The notes: generated by a model not told the origin, from the sequence alone. 64,000 nucleotides of DNA from Callipepla californica brunnescens (GCA_023055505.1 JALIRH010000004.1:23803368-23867367), one strand, 5' to 3'; positions 27,376 through 39,962 are shown, counted from the first letter of the stretch. Numbers and translations are program-made.

Positions 27376-27546
27376 GGAATAATGATCAAAGATTTTCATG
27401 ATGAATACTGGCAATAGATGTTCCTTATGTTCACTGATATTTTATTAATCATTTCCTGTCTTCCCATAGATCTCTTTCACCTTGTGCACAGTTTTGAATT
27501 TTTTGGCACAAAACAAAACCTTTTGTAGTAATGAGTGATAGCACCT

Positions 27547-27580
27547 TTTAATAAGCAAAATTATGCTTTAATAAGCAAAA
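27547..27580. repeat. 14-bp direct repeat, period 20
   Basis: TTTAATAAGCAAAA occurs at 27547-27560 and 27567-27580, separated by six bases. A minor slippage-type duplication. Confidence 0.9.
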
Positions 27581-28282
27581 AAACTTATGGCTTTAGACAT
27601 GTATTCCATAGGTCAAATGAAATGTCATCACCCTGAAAAAGTTAGGTATCTTTACCTGTCAACTAATAAAACCCTGAATTTATTGTGAGTAAAACCCTAC
27701 AGTCCACAGAGGCACATTTCCCATAGACATCTGCCTGAGTCAGAACTTGAACTCAATAGCCCAAGGTAAATTTCACTGTTAAATTTGTAACTCCTCATCA
27801 TCTTCAGCTGTTCTGGACAGACGTGGCATTGTGCCTGCAGATTTGCTTTTCTCAGTGTTTTCCTGTGGTGGAACTAATGAATGGATGAGAAAGTCCCACC
27901 TTTCAACCATGGAAGTCTATCAAATAAAGAGCTAAATATAAATTCAAATGTGAGACTGTTGCAGTCTGGTTGGGAAAGGCAAAGGAAACTTTGGTCTCCT
28001 TATTCACATGAGTCAATGCAGTATATGTTCATGCAATTAAACTCTGTACCTGAAGCATTCTACAAATAAATGTAGAGGCCATTATATAGCAATCATATTA
28101 GTGAAAGTCATATAACATGGATATCCAACCTTTTGGCTTACCTGGACTGCATTGAATAAATAGGAATTGTCTTGTTCTGCAAGTAGAGATTGTTCCAAAA
28201 GTAATGCCTCCTATTTATTTCCATAGAAATTATAACAGATACAAAGAGTACAATAACATTCTTTGATAGAGCAAATTCTCAG

Positions 28283-28430
28283 CTACAAAGAATATTTCTT
28301 GGCACAGCCACCACCATTAACTATATATTTTTGCCAATGGTGAACAAGAGCCTGCTTGCCACATTCATAAAAATTTGCACCAGTGGAGATGACCCACTCT
28401 TGACACTGCTGAAACATGCCATCTATAGCC
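28283..28430 (-). pseudogene. Mariner transposase C-terminal remnant
   Basis: Minus-strand piece of about 45 residues in a different frame from the N-terminal remnant, ending at a TAG at 28283-28285. The stretch 'STGANFYECGKQALVHHWQK' followed by 'YIVNGGG' resembles the C-terminal tail of Galluhop-type mariner transposases, which lies after the last catalytic Asp. It adjoins the N-terminal piece almost directly, so a single internal deletion removed the catalytic core. The match is by recognition, not alignment. Confidence 0.72.
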
Positions 28431-28596
28431 TCACTGTTCTCATATCCACTGTTTGGTCTCCATAACCATTCGGCAAGTGTCTGTGAATGTCAGTGGGTGT
28501 CATTTTTTCTGCATGGAGGAATTCAGTTCCACACATATGCTCCACCCACACTTCCATGTCAGAAGCAATTTTGTCAGACTGCCTCTCTGCTGCCAT
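28423..28596 (-). pseudogene. Mariner transposase N-terminal remnant
   Basis: A 57-codon remnant starting at the ATG whose complement is at 28594-28596 (MAAERQSDKIASD...). It ends at a TAG at 28423-28425. It covers the first DNA-binding helix-turn-helix region of a mariner transposase: the 'GTEFLHAEKMTPTDIHRHL' stretch is about residues 22-40 and 'GYGDQTVDMRTVR' about 44-56. The family normally has some 340 residues, so over 80 percent is missing. The reading frame runs into the deletion junction near 28427 and then stops. It would have bound the element ends in the ancestral protein; it has no function now. The + strand open frames over the same interval are antisense shadows. Confidence 0.82.
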
Positions 28597-28798
28597 CTTT
28601 CGCACGACAACAGCATGTCATGGATTATTGTTGGGAAGGTTCAGCCTCTACTGCTACACCACCAACATCCGCCTCTGACGTCACAAGCCAACATAATAAA
28701 TCAGGAGGCATTACTTTCACAGCAGCTCTCATAAAACGTAGAATATTGTAAATATAAAAGTAACACAACATTTTAATTATTAATATTTTTTCCTATTT

Positions 28799-28811
28799 AA
28801 AAAAAAAAAAA
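28799..28811. repeat. A-rich run
   Basis: About thirteen A followed by GAGAGG, 70 bp to the right of the mariner element. It has no evident link with it. Confidence 0.8.
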
Positions 28812-29749
28812 GAGAGGAACACAAACATAAACCTATTGGGTCATTTGACCCTGTTTTTGTTAAACGAATGCATTAGCTGGGTTCAGTGGCAGTGGTTGCA
28901 ATTCTAAGCAAGATCTATAGGTTTTCATCAAAGACTTTTGATGAAATTTAAATGTTCCTGTACTTCATCCTTGACAATAACAGTTCAAAATGTGTGCTGC
29001 CAAAAAGTGGTGACATGAATAAGGTGTGATTGCGAAGAGAAGGGTATTTCTCTCTGGTAACAGTGGGATTATGAAAGTCTAGTCTCTATGAAAGAGACAT
29101 GATCAAAGTTTGGAGTGGAATATCTGATAGCAACAACTTTCTATTTGCAAATTTACATTGAACGTTTATACCAATTGGATATGGTCTCACAAACATATAT
29201 ATTTTTTTTCAATCTTGAAACCTGTTTTCAAAATGAAAAGCAAGGCTATGTATTCTTTGCTGTTCAGAGTTTTGTGTTTGGCTACTGTGTCAAAATGCAT
29301 ACATTTGCCATCACTTGAGGCAGCACTGCCCTCTCTATGCCCTGGTTTCAGCTGACTCAGCACTAATGGTAGTACACTGACAGTTTGGTTGTTGCTAGGT
29401 GGTAGATATGTGCCTAGGCTGCTCTGCTAGGAAGAGCTGCCATTTTTACATTGCAGGGCAAGGGGCAGGCTGTGTGCAGCCCACAAGCCATGGATGGGAT
29501 GTACCTGTCACATACTATCTTGAAGTCAGTATATTCCCATCTGATCATTTCACCACCAGTAAATGGTGTCAGTGGGGTAAGCTCTTTCAGATGTATTCAA
29601 ATAAATATAACAGAAACTATTAATGAATGACAAACTCGATCCAGTACGAAAGCTGAAGTGAAAGTGTCAGAATTTTCTCAGGGAATTTACAAGTTCTGAA
29701 ATCTATTGCTAATAATATAGTATTAAAACTCTAGATTGCACTAAAAATG

Positions 29750-29789
29750 AAAAAAAAAAAAAAAAAAAAAAAGAGAAAAGAAAAGAGAC
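29750..29789. repeat. A23 run with (GAAAA)n tail
   Basis: Twenty-three A, then GAGAAAAGAAAAGAGA. Could be the tail of a worn retroposon but no body is recognisable on its left. Confidence 0.88.
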
Positions 29790-31600
29790 AATTCTGTGTT
29801 TGTTGTTGTTGTTTTTTCCTTCCCAGAGATGTTCGGATGGCCTATTATTACTGGTAGGCTGAAAATGGGGAGTCAAATAACTGCTGAAAATATGTTCTTG
29901 AAATGCAGTTTTACCTTTAGAATAAAATCTACAAAAGTATTTGGACACTGACATTCCATCAATTTCACGTTGGTACTTGAATATCTTAGAGGATCTAGCC
30001 CTGTAGTATATTATAGGTAAACAAAAATATCTAAGATAAGACAACCTGAATTTAAAGAGCCTGCACATCTGCAGTTATTATTGAATGGAAGCTGTATGTT
30101 CAGTGTCAGGAAAGTGGAGCCTAATTAGTGTATGCTAAAAAAAATAAGTCACGGGGTGCTAGAATAAGTTTGTTCTTATGAATAGCTTCTGGAGCATTAT
30201 AGTCTTATAGTGTTGCTGTGCACATCACTCTGTCCTGTCTCTTTTTTTGTTAAATGAAGGCTAGTCAAGAAAGTGATTAATAAGATGATATTACTGTCTG
30301 GATATTGATCCCAGGTGCAGAAGGTTTTTGGAATGCAAGAGAATAATGAACTTATGTGAAAGCTCCTTCCACATTTAATTTGTAGGGTTTCTTGTTTGTT
30401 CTCATATTTTTCAGGTGAAATATTTGCTCAATTGTTTGATTAATAAGTTTGAGATTCCTGGTGAAAGTCACCTAAAATCCATTTTCCAGAGCTTTTCTGA
30501 GTTTTGCACATTGTTTAGCCTTTTTTTTTTTTCCTACTATTTCCTTAATTTTTGTACAATCTGTCCATTCTGGTATTTGACGTGTAGGCTTGCTTTCCTT
30601 TTATGCAAAAAAAGCATAAAAATTATCGCTTCTCTTACATGTGATACAATAGTAACATTGGTATCAGCCTCAGTGAACTGGAATTTCCTGCGAAGTGGAC
30701 ATACCATACCAGAAGCGTCAGCTAGTTAAGCTACCAGATAAACTAGTGACTTTCTCAAAGCTGCTGCTTCCATTAAGTATACAGCACTTATGAATTCACC
30801 ATACAGTCCGTCCTAGGCAGACTGTGGTGTACACTTTCGGTGCCAAATTGCCTGAAAGGCTGTCACTTCAACCTCATGAGCTTCTCTGCTTTAAAATACA
30901 TGTCTGTGATCTGTAGCAGTAGCATTATGTATGCAAGTAATTATGTTTTGGAAATGTATCTGAGAGAGAACACTGTTTGCAGGGCAGTACTACTGGCTTA
31001 CTTTGAAAAAGCCTCCTGCTTTGCTGTCATAAAATTGCTAGTGGATTGCTTTGTAGTATTAGGTCCCTGATGTAAGGTCAGAAAAAGGGCTCCAGACTTG
31101 TCCTTTTCCAGAAATGTATCCCCACGTATTTATCTCATCGTATTTCCTAAAGATGTCTGATATTGCCTAGTTTAAAAATCACCCTGACTTCCCTAAGGAA
31201 AGCTACTTTCCAGCACATCTGTACAGAAGCAGTCTGTACTAGAAAAGAACAGCATAAAGAAACACACTCTTTACAGTGAACATTAGTGTAAGCAAACTTG
31301 AGTGCAGTAGTAAAATGTTTGTTTCTGTTCATGGAAAAACGTTGAATTGTAATTCAGTTTGTTACTATGTAATTACTTTCTGAAAAACACAGAAGTAGCA
31401 ATAGTGTTAAAATTATTTTCTATTTTTATCCAAAGAAACAGTGGTGAGGTTTTAATTTAGCAGAAATTGGTCAGTTCCCATTCCTTTGGCTAAGAAATTG
31501 AGTGATCAGATTTTCTTCCTGACCTGTTTTGGATAGAAAACTTTAGTACTAAAAGACAATGAAAAAACCTTTTTCCAGAAGAAGTATGCAAAGTTATGCT

Positions 31601-31980
31601 AGAATCACAGAAATCCTTGTTAGAAAGGACGTCAGAAGGTCTCTCCATGGAACAGTACTATTGCCAAGGCAGTCAGATCAGCCATAGTTTTATCTACTCA
31701 AGTTTTAAAAACCTAATAGGCATTTCTTAGTCTTTTTTGGGTAACTGTCCCAGTGACCACCTTACTGGTGAAAATGATGTTTGTTTTTTTTTTACTTTCC
31801 ATTCTGAGCCACCCAGATCACACCTTGTACCTATTTTCTTGAGTTTTACCAGCTGCCATTAGCCAAAAGAGCCTGTCATCTTTGTAACTCCCTCCAAGTA
31901 ACTGCAGCTGCTTCTTAAACTTCTCTTTGTCTAAGCAAACCCAGCATCCTCCTCTGCTTCTCAAAAGACATGTGTACTTG
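31601..31980 (-). mobile_element. CR1-like LINE fragment, strongly diverged (minus strand)
   Basis: On the + strand it opens with AGAATCACAGAAATCCTTGT and 'agaaaggacgtcagaaggt', a worn CR1 3' end. It follows the CR1 order through 'ctgtcccagtgaccacctta' near 31746, 'aaaagagcctgtcatctttg' near 31866, and 'ctaagcaaacccagcatcct' near 31932. The last corresponds to the late ORF2 block. Divergence is high, so the right edge is uncertain. The match may continue in degraded form towards 32.2 kb, where the + strand still has CR1-like pieces. No coding capacity remains. It is the second-oldest-looking CR1 piece of the window. Confidence 0.65.
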
Positions 31981-34900
31981 GCTTCTCTGTTAGAGATTGT
32001 ATTCTTCATAGCTTCCCAAACAGTCATTGCCCATCCATGATCTTGTCCTAGTTGTGTGCCTCATACCATCAGATCTCCTGGATTTTGCTCTTCTGGTAGC
32101 CCTCCCAAATACCCTGGACTTGCAGTTCTTTGTTGCCCAGGCTCTCTGTGCTAGAGTATTAAGAAGGCCTCCTTGTGTCTCATATAAAGTTTTGTGAACA
32201 TACCTCTGCTGGATGATGTCAGTCATGTTGTCATGCATTTATTGGTTGGCAGTTGAATGCATCTGTTCCTTCCTGGCTATTTACTATGGACCAGAAAAAC
32301 TACCTGAGCCCTTGTTCCTCATCCTTGTTTCTCCTGAGCCTGGTACCATCTTTGATCTGCCAGGAATACCTCTGGCTGCATGACTGGTGCCCAAAAGGAT
32401 GATTACAAGGGACAGTAGTCAGGAGATTGGGAACTAGAAATCTATTCAAGTGTAAAAGAGTCCTAAGAAATCTCTGTGATGATGTATGCTTATGGAAGAA
32501 GAAAAAATTATTCTGAACAGGGTAATCTTCATTTATTTTGCATCTCCAAGTAAGACAACCATCAATGCTGGTGACTGCGTCATAGGTTGTTGAGCTGCAA
32601 GAAAAATCAAATATTAAAGTTATGAATACAGAATTCACATTTTCAAATAGAGTCTACATATCTGCAATCACAGATACTGATTTTAAAGAGATTTAGTAGT
32701 AGCCTGTCAGCAACAGTTGAGTCCATAAAGAATAATGTTGCTATAACAAGTGTTACTGTTTGTTACAGTATTTTATTAAATTCTCTATTTCCTAGCTATC
32801 AAATTTTGGTATGTTCCATGTTGAAGAAGTAACCAAATATCTGTACAAACAGCAGGAAATAGCAAAGCAATGTTCCCTCTAAACAGTTATTATCAGTGAA
32901 TGGCTTGTGGTAAAACTGGTGTCAGAATGCAAATTTACTTTGGCATTCTAGGAGTTTCGGTAATACAAAGGGTGCATAAGTTTCTTATGTATGTGCATAT
33001 TGATAAAGATAAGTATCTATTAAAATGCCCGCATCAATGCATGTACTCTAACTAACTCAGAAAGGGTTAATCAAGGGCATAGTTACCTCTGCAGTTGGAA
33101 TTATCTTGGCAGTCAGGAGAGATATGAAGAAATCTGTATACTTAGGCAAAATGGGGACATGTTGTATGTTTGGTTTTTTTTCACAACTTTGTACAGCCTG
33201 TCTCAGAAGTGCTGCTAAAGGCAATGTGAGGTATGTAGGGAAAATGCAGCTGAGGGTGGAGGAAAGAATAAGAAAACTTTTTTTTTCTGAGGTTATGATC
33301 ATTGAACTGTCAAATAAATTTTGTCTTTTCCTTGGCAAAAGAGGAAATTGCAGTTCTGGATATGACAGAACTGGTGTACCACGAGTGTGGAAATAAATCT
33401 ATTTGGGCTTGGTCTGACTTCTATTTTGCTCTGATGGATAGTATATGCCATTTCCTACAGGTGACTGTGATAAAATAGCTAGGTTTGTTGTGAGTCTAGA
33501 GCAGAGACTGAGATCCTTCCCCATCATACCTTTCTATAAAAATTAGCAGTACTTATAGAATCTTCTTATTTTTCAAGTTCACTTTTCATTTGTATTCTTC
33601 ATAAGAAGGGAAGGAAAACACCTCATGAAGTTACACTGAGCTATGAATTGGGGAATATCAGAGAGGAGATGGAGTGTTATCTTGTTTGTTACGTTTAAAA
33701 CAGTGAGTTTTTGAGGTAAAACAAGTTTCACAGTTTCCTAAGAAGAGTGTGAAGTACGAACTGCCCGTTGAAATATTTTGTACTTTAGGTTGTTTCTGCA
33801 ACTTTGATATGATACAACAATGCCTCATCGTGTTGAATAATCTCATAGGGCTTAAAGATGCACCTCAAGGTTTCATGGTGCTGTGGATTGCACCAGTGCA
33901 AATAGTGGGATGCTTTCTTTGGGTGTGGGCTGATGATAATCCTGATGGGAGTGATTATAGAATGAAATAGAATGAATGTTTGTTGTTCCCAAGTAAGGAA
34001 GCTGTAAAATAAAATGCTTTTGAAAAAGAAAACCACTTCAGAAATGAGTGTTCCAAAAACACGTGAAGATGAGATGTAATGTTCTCTGGGAAGATACACT
34101 AACAGAGAAGGGAGTGAAGAAGTGTTACTATCTAATGAAAGCAGCTGTTGTAACAATATAATATTAAACAAATTGTGTAGAAAGTAAAGATAAGAAACAG
34201 TAAAGGATGTAACTGAGTTCTTTAAATTCATTATAAGAGGAAGAGAAAGGAATGCTTGGAAGTGTAAGCTGCAGGTTGATAATGATTAGGCTAAAACAGT
34301 GAACTTCTCTGTTTCTATTTTCAGGTATTGTTTTGTAGTTAAAATATTTATGGTGTAGGTATTTTTAACACTAATCCTAAGAAAGGGGGTATATATAGTT
34401 GGAGGATGAATAGATAGATGTGGTCATATTGCATGGACCTAATGGAAATAAGTTCAGTACACTTGATGTATTAAGGCAAGCTGTTTTGATATTGGCTAGG
34501 GAATGAATGCCACTGATTATTTGAATATCTGTGCTGTATTATGAAGAAAATATTGATACTGAATGGATCCTTTGGAATAGCTCAAAATATCAAAGGACAC
34601 TTAAAACACTTTCTGGTGTCAAACCTGTTGTGAGGTACCAAAGGATCTAAGGTAAGGCAGAAATGTGTGATGGTGGTTGACTTGCTTATCCCTCAAAAAA
34701 AGACAGAGCAGTTTGAGTCTGAGCTAGGTGAATATTAGTGCATTTCTGGATGACCTACATTAAAGCTTTATATACTGGTGCTTTAAAAATAATAGCAGAA
34801 CAGTTTGCAGCAAAATTTAGAACAGAGAACTGTATTCCTCATTCTGAAATTCACCATCTTTTTTGTATTTTCTAGTTAGTGAATGAGAAGGTTAAATGAC

Positions 34901-35272
34901 AGGAGGAAATTCTGTTTCACACAGAGAGGAAAGGCACAGGGATAGGGATACAAGTTCTGGAGCTGTTTCCTCAGTTCTGAAGGTAATGAAAAGGTCTGGT
35001 CTCACTGTAATAGTATCTATCCCTCCGGATGGAAGAATAATATAAACATCTCTGTAGAACAGCACTGCTAACCATCTCACTGTATAGAAGGTCTGATTCT
35101 TTTGTCTATTGGGAATGAAAAGGCTAAAATAGTGCAGATCCTGAGAACAACTTTGAGCACAAACATTTCCATAAAAATAAAACTCCTTTAACATGTCTTC
35201 TGGCAGGCATGTGGATCAGGCATTTCAATAAACACTTATTTCTGATTGACATTGGAATAGATGTATAAATAT

Positions 35273-35273
<1 letters not shown>

Positions 35274-35303
<30 letters not shown>
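35274..35303. repeat. (CA)n dinucleotide microsatellite
   Basis: About 15 CA units, followed by a short ATATATAC stretch. It is flanked by ATG on the left, producing Thr/His-rich open frames on both strands that are not genes. Confidence 0.97.
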
Positions 35304-35309
<6 letters not shown>

Positions 35310-36474
35310 CAGGTATATGTGGACATAGTTATGTGTTCTAGCAGCGGGACTAAAAGTTCCCTGTTAATAAGAACACATAAACAGCTCATATGTAGCTGTA
35401 CAGCCTTAGTAGTAAAGAAACACAAATTACTTTCCTCTTGTCCCGATATGTGCTGGAGCGTAAAATACATGTAAGTCAGTGGTTACACGAATGGATGGCC
35501 TTCATACATTGACTTGGTATCAAAGATGGCTGAATATGAAATAGGTGTGTAATGCATTCTTAGGAAAGTCATTAGTCAGGCAGCAATGTCATTACTTTCC
35601 GAGGATCATGTTACATGCATTTTTGAAACTCAAAATGAAATAAAAAGAGCATGAGTCTACTTAGCACTGGTGAATTTCTCAGAGTTTTTTGCTCATTATT
35701 TCAAGACTAGGCAATTCTAGAATAATACAACATGCGATAACAATGCAATGCTGAGACTGTTGATTAACAGATATAAAGAATTCCAGATTTATTACAGTGT
35801 CCTTTTCCTTAACACTAGTTGATTTCCAAAGTTCCCTGGAGCATTAAATGGTTTCTGTATCATACTCAGCTAGAAATTCCATACCTTCTACAGTGCCAAA
35901 TCCACTATAAATTGAATTAAATGTGTCCTTTAAAGTTATTTATTACTCCCAGTCTTTCAATTGCTGCATCAGTTTCAAACATCTGGACTTGTCATATCAT
36001 ATTAACTCAGAACAATAACCATAAGCTGAGAGAGCTGGCCTGTTCAGTAGAGTGGTGTGTGCGTAGAGCCACAACCAAGAACATGAATACTTCCCTATTT
36101 AGGGCCTTATGTGAGGACAGTGTATACTGTGCCGCTTTCTGCCTTCATCTTAGATTTTGAGTAAAGATAGATTTAATAGAAATGAACGCTTTATGTTTGC
36201 AGACTTTTTTCTTGTGCAGAGTGGGGAAAAAGTAAAAGATGTGTTGCCTTCTCTTTAAGGTTTTATTCATTTCTATCTTCTTAGTAGCCATCCAGACAGA
36301 GGTGAATATTTATCTAATGCAGTCAGTGTTTCATGATCTGCAGTTGTGAGAAAGCCTTGTATCTGTTTTTCCACAAATACAGTTTGTGAAAAAAATTATT
36401 TCCTGAATTATCTGTATGTTTTTGTTTTGTTTTGTTTTAATATAAAATAGTAAATTAAATTATTTTCCAGGTTG

Positions 36475-36496
36475 TTTTTTTTTTTTTTTTTTTTTT
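36475..36496. repeat. T22 homopolymer
   Basis: Twenty-two T, followed by CC and a further T6. A (TTTTG)n stretch lies just left of it at 36419-36438. Confidence 0.92.
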
Positions 36497-36543
36497 CCTT
36501 TTTTGGTAACAGTTTTTTAGTGCTATTAAAGCAACCTCTGAAG

Positions 36544-36558
36544 AGTGTTCTGAACACT
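36544..36558. other. Perfect 15-bp palindrome AGTGTTC-T-GAACACT
   Basis: Seven-base arms with a single central T. The GTTC and GAAC halves recall a palindromic nuclear-receptor half-site pair, but the spacing is 1 rather than 3, so I do not call it a hormone response element. Likely chance. Confidence 0.4.
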
Positions 36559-37693
36559 TGTGAATCTTGTATTGTCCCAGCCTTGGAATATACTGGGGTG
36601 GATCTAATGCTTGTTATAGGCCATATGTGGATTCCATCAGCCTCCTGCCCTGCTGATGAAAGGTCCAGTAGGTTCATCCCTACAGAATAACTTCAGGGCA
36701 GACAATGGGCATGTAGGAACCTAATGATCCATTTAAGTGCCTCATAGGAGTGCATTTTGAAAGACTTAGCTAGGCTCTTCAGAAGTGCTGATTGTATGTG
36801 CTGACACAGATGTATGCAGATGTGCTTGCTGCTGAGCAGACATCCACCATGCTGGGATGTCATGGACCAAGGTTGCTTGTCTGTGCTGAAAGGATATATT
36901 AGGTCAAATGCAGTGTAGTGCTAATGTACTTGTTTTGAGTCTGGCTTGTCTGTGTCAGGGGCTAAACTGCGGGGAAGGAGACGTGCTTCTTTACACTCAT
37001 GCATGAAACACTTCTGTCATAGGAATTTTATTGACAGCAGACCTTCAGTTGGCAAACACGTTTGAAAATCTCTCTCCTTTCTGGCTGTAGAGAATGTGAA
37101 GATTTCAGTCTGTGAAGTCAGAATATAGTAAAGAGCACTTAGCAGTTTTGGATGTGAAACAACCTCTGATCAGGTTTTCAATTTAAAAGCATCATAATTT
37201 GCTTTTAATTCACACAAAAAAAAACCTAAATAATTTCTGTAACTGAAATCTTGTATATAAATTTGCTTTTTGGCAGTTAGAAATAAAGAATCAATATATT
37301 CATACAAAAATATACAGGTATAATCAACACGGGTTACACTTTATTTTGAAAACTTAATAATTAGAGCCTCTTTTCAGATAAATATTCCTGCCTATCTAAG
37401 ACTATTAAATTTCTGAGAAGAGCAATCAGTTAATTTGTATATTCTGTGCATCTCTGAAAGGAGTTTTATACAGAAGCACTTTCTTTAACAAGTTTATCTA
37501 ACTCTGGGTTGATTTACTCAAACATTGCACTGATACGGGATGAAAACCTGATGAAGACTACTGACAAATAAAACACACTCATCCACAAAAATTTTTCTAA
37601 CGCATATGCAGTGGCAGGACTGCGTGCCATATCTATGTGTTTTTCTGAGAGAGGGACACAGGGTCATGCCCTGAGAGAGGTCAAACTTTTAGT

Positions 37694-37711
37694 AAAAAAA
37701 AAAAAAAAAAA
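37694..37711. repeat. A18 homopolymer
   Basis: Eighteen A. To its left, GAGAGAGG occurs twice (near 37647 and 37672), with no recognised repeat family. Confidence 0.9.
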
Positions 37712-39932
37712 TTATAGAGATTATCTGCTGGATGCTGTAGTGTAATCTAACTGGTTGTTTAGTTTCTCCTGTTTTGCGATTAAACAATTTTACATGGAGC
37801 AAGATCCCCAATATACTGTTTCACATTCCAAAGATATCTTATATTTTGTTTCAAGGACTTGGTGCTACCTTGGTAGCAAAAATGAGATTTATTATTTATT
37901 ATTTTATAGCAAATACTACTTTGACAGCTGCTCCTGAGAAACACTTAAAATAGGTTAGAAATGATAGAGCAAGAACATCAATAAGCATCACAGAGCTCTG
38001 CTGCAGATGATTTGGGATGAAATACAAAACCTCCCAAATAGCTGCAAATGAAAACAAAACAGTATGTGGTGATTTATGTTGTGTTCTGAAGGTCAATAAG
38101 GCTGGGATTTGGCAAAAAACAAGAGAGCAAATTCCATAGGAGACATCTGCCTGTGATATGATGTGTTGCCAGTGCTACAGAGCTCAATGACAGAATTTGA
38201 CAGTAAACCACATCCTACTGGTTTTTAACTGCTCAATTAGCCCATGATAGACAACAAAAGGACAATATTTGTTTTTGGTTTTCTTTCAGCTGGTGAAAGC
38301 ATCTGCTCGAATGGTCAGTCCAGCAGAAAATATTTATAGTTCACAAAGCTATGTCTTGAACACACAGCATGTGGGTGAATTGAGGAAAACTGATCTCTCT
38401 GGGAGCTCCAGCTGTTAAAAAGCCCCATATCTCAGCTTGAGAATGTGTCATGGAGTCACATGGGATAGTCCAATAGGTCCAATTTGTATCTCTCAAGATT
38501 AACACCTTATGTGATGTGTGTGATCAAAGGTGGGATAATTCATTATTTATCCCTCAATCCTGTCTTCATGTGATGAAACGTCCCTTATTAGCAGTCACAG
38601 TTCTTGTGGTCTCCCCTGAGTGGACAATTGAAAGATGAAATTCTGAAGCTTGAATTTCTTTTTCAAATTCCTTTTAGAAGCGACGCCTGCATAATTTCAT
38701 ATATGAATGAAATTACTGGAAAGAGAAACAGGAGTTAGTGTTCCTGCATATGTTACTTCATCTGTGTCTGGGCAACAGATCTGTTTTTTGTATGTTTATA
38801 GATAGGTTACAGGTGCCACAGTGCGAGGAACTGGTGAGGGGAGGCTGCAATAGTGAATCAATAGCAAACACTGGTAATAAATCTTTTGTCAAAGTAATTT
38901 AGTAGCAAGGGGCAGGAGAAAGTAGTGAGAATGTCAATCTCTTGATTGACATATATCAGTAGCAGTATCCCTACCTGCACACATATTTTGGTAGGGAATA
39001 GATTAAGCAAACAAAAAAACAGACAAAAGAAAATTGTGTAAGGCCTCATTTACATGTTTGCAATATTTTAAACTATAGAATAGGATAATTAAAAGTGAAC
39101 ACCTGCAAATGCAGGAACGTGCTCTTTCCATCACTGAAACTGAACTGTGGTTGTGTTCTTGGCAAGCTGCTCAGTCTTGTGTTTTAGTTAAATTCGGAAT
39201 CATCTGTAATTCTGGGGTTTAATTTCATGTATACTAAAGCACAGAAACAAATGTACAAGTCTAACTTCAGAAACATTCAGTGTATATAAAGAAAGGAATA
39301 CCTTAGTGCTAAATATTTGTTAGCAATACTTTATGTGAATCAGGCTCTAACCAAAGCTTCAGAGGAATATTTCAAGTGATATGAATTTAAAAAGACATAC
39401 CTGTGTTGAGTAGTTGGAGAATGTAAATTGCTTGAAGAATCAGTAACTGGAAAACAGAACATAAAGCTAAGACTGCTTAACAATATTATTCCTATTTCAG
39501 TGGTGGAAAGACTGCTGACAGTTTATTTTAACTTCATTTAAGAGCTGTCTATCCAACAACGGAGCACTGTAAATAAGAGTTATTCTTTGACAGCATGATA
39601 TTCCCAGTTTGCTTGTTATTTCTTATTATAGTTGTTCATTGTGTTATTTGTTTTGTTTTGTTTTTTAAGTAATAGCTGAAATTGGTATTTTTCTAAAGCA
39701 TAAGAATACTGAGATAAAAAGGAATGAGTCTTATAAAAAGTAATCCTTTGAAAGAAAAAATCTGGAACACGTGAGGCAACATGTAACACAAATATGCTGT
39801 GTGAAGAAATTTTATCGATGTGTGCATGGTTGTGGATAACGGTTTAACACGGATTCTGCAATCTTCTAAAACGTTTCTCACAAACAAAAATGCAGAATGC
39901 GCATGTACAGATGGAGATGTAATGTGATGTTG

Positions 39933-39962
39933 CTAGAGGGGCCAGCAGGAGGGCCCCTCTAG
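39933..39962. other. Perfect 11-bp inverted repeat (hairpin)
   Basis: CTAGAGGGGCC at 39933-39943 is matched exactly by its reverse complement at 39952-39962, with an 8-base loop AGCAGGAG. The stem is seven G:C pairs of eleven in a region that is otherwise AT-rich. No U-run follows, and this is a eukaryotic window, so a bacterial-type terminator is not meant. It could be a structured RNA, the centre of a small foldback element, or chance. Confidence 0.85.

Larger units (their letters stand above)
20301..28183. other. Unique noncoding segment
   Basis: No gene recognised in almost 8 kb. A patch at 20.34-21.05 kb is richer in G+C than its flanks and has short open frames on both strands (60-65 codons), none resembling a known protein. 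Simple repeats occur at 25.76-25.81 and 27.31-27.38 kb. A sequence near 26615 with a pyrimidine tract and TAG before a 32-codon open stretch could mimic a splice acceptor but nothing supports an exon. Confidence 0.5.
28184..28731 (-). mobile_element. Galluhop-like mariner element, internally deleted
   Basis: A Tc1/mariner DNA transposon relic of about 546 bp. Its left end reads GATTGTTCCAAAAGTAATGC and its right end, reverse complemented, ends in the same AAAGTAATGCCTCCT block. These inner parts of the terminal inverted repeats match exactly over about 15 bp and the outer parts are diverged. The left flank has TA at 28184-28185, the expected mariner target. Aligning the right end places CA at 28730-28731, one change from TA. 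The ends and the coding remnants agree with what I recall of Galluhop (Mariner1_GG) of chicken. Minus-strand pieces of the transposase N- and C-termini survive, but the whole DD34D catalytic core is gone. It is therefore a nonautonomous, inactive copy. Full Galluhop is about 1.2 kb from memory. Confidence 0.9.
28732..31600. other. Unique AT-rich noncoding segment
   Basis: No gene recognised. Holds an A12 run at 28799 and an A23 run at 29750. The minus-strand open frame at 29709-30068 owes its Phe/Ser-rich middle to the latter. Another open frame at 30415-30729 (+) is T-rich, hydrophobic and without family resemblance. Confidence 0.5.

Noticed and set aside
28416..28751. 111-codon + strand frame and smaller companions
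   Set aside because: They lie antisense to the mariner transposase remnants, which explain the open frame.
29709..30068. 119-codon minus-strand frame
   Set aside because: Its Phe-rich middle is the complement of the A23 simple repeat and the rest has no resemblance to a protein family.
32240..32420. Possible further CR1 or other retroposon sequence right of the diverged CR1
   Set aside because: Composition differs a little from the flanks but I could not match blocks in order.
33785..34231. 148-codon open frame on the minus strand
   Set aside because: No recognisable domain. Length is within chance expectation for a 64-kb AT-rich window, and the Phe/Ser/Ile-rich composition follows the local base content.
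35225..35474. Frames with Val/Cys or Thr/His repeats on both strands
   Set aside because: They are readings of the CA microsatellite.
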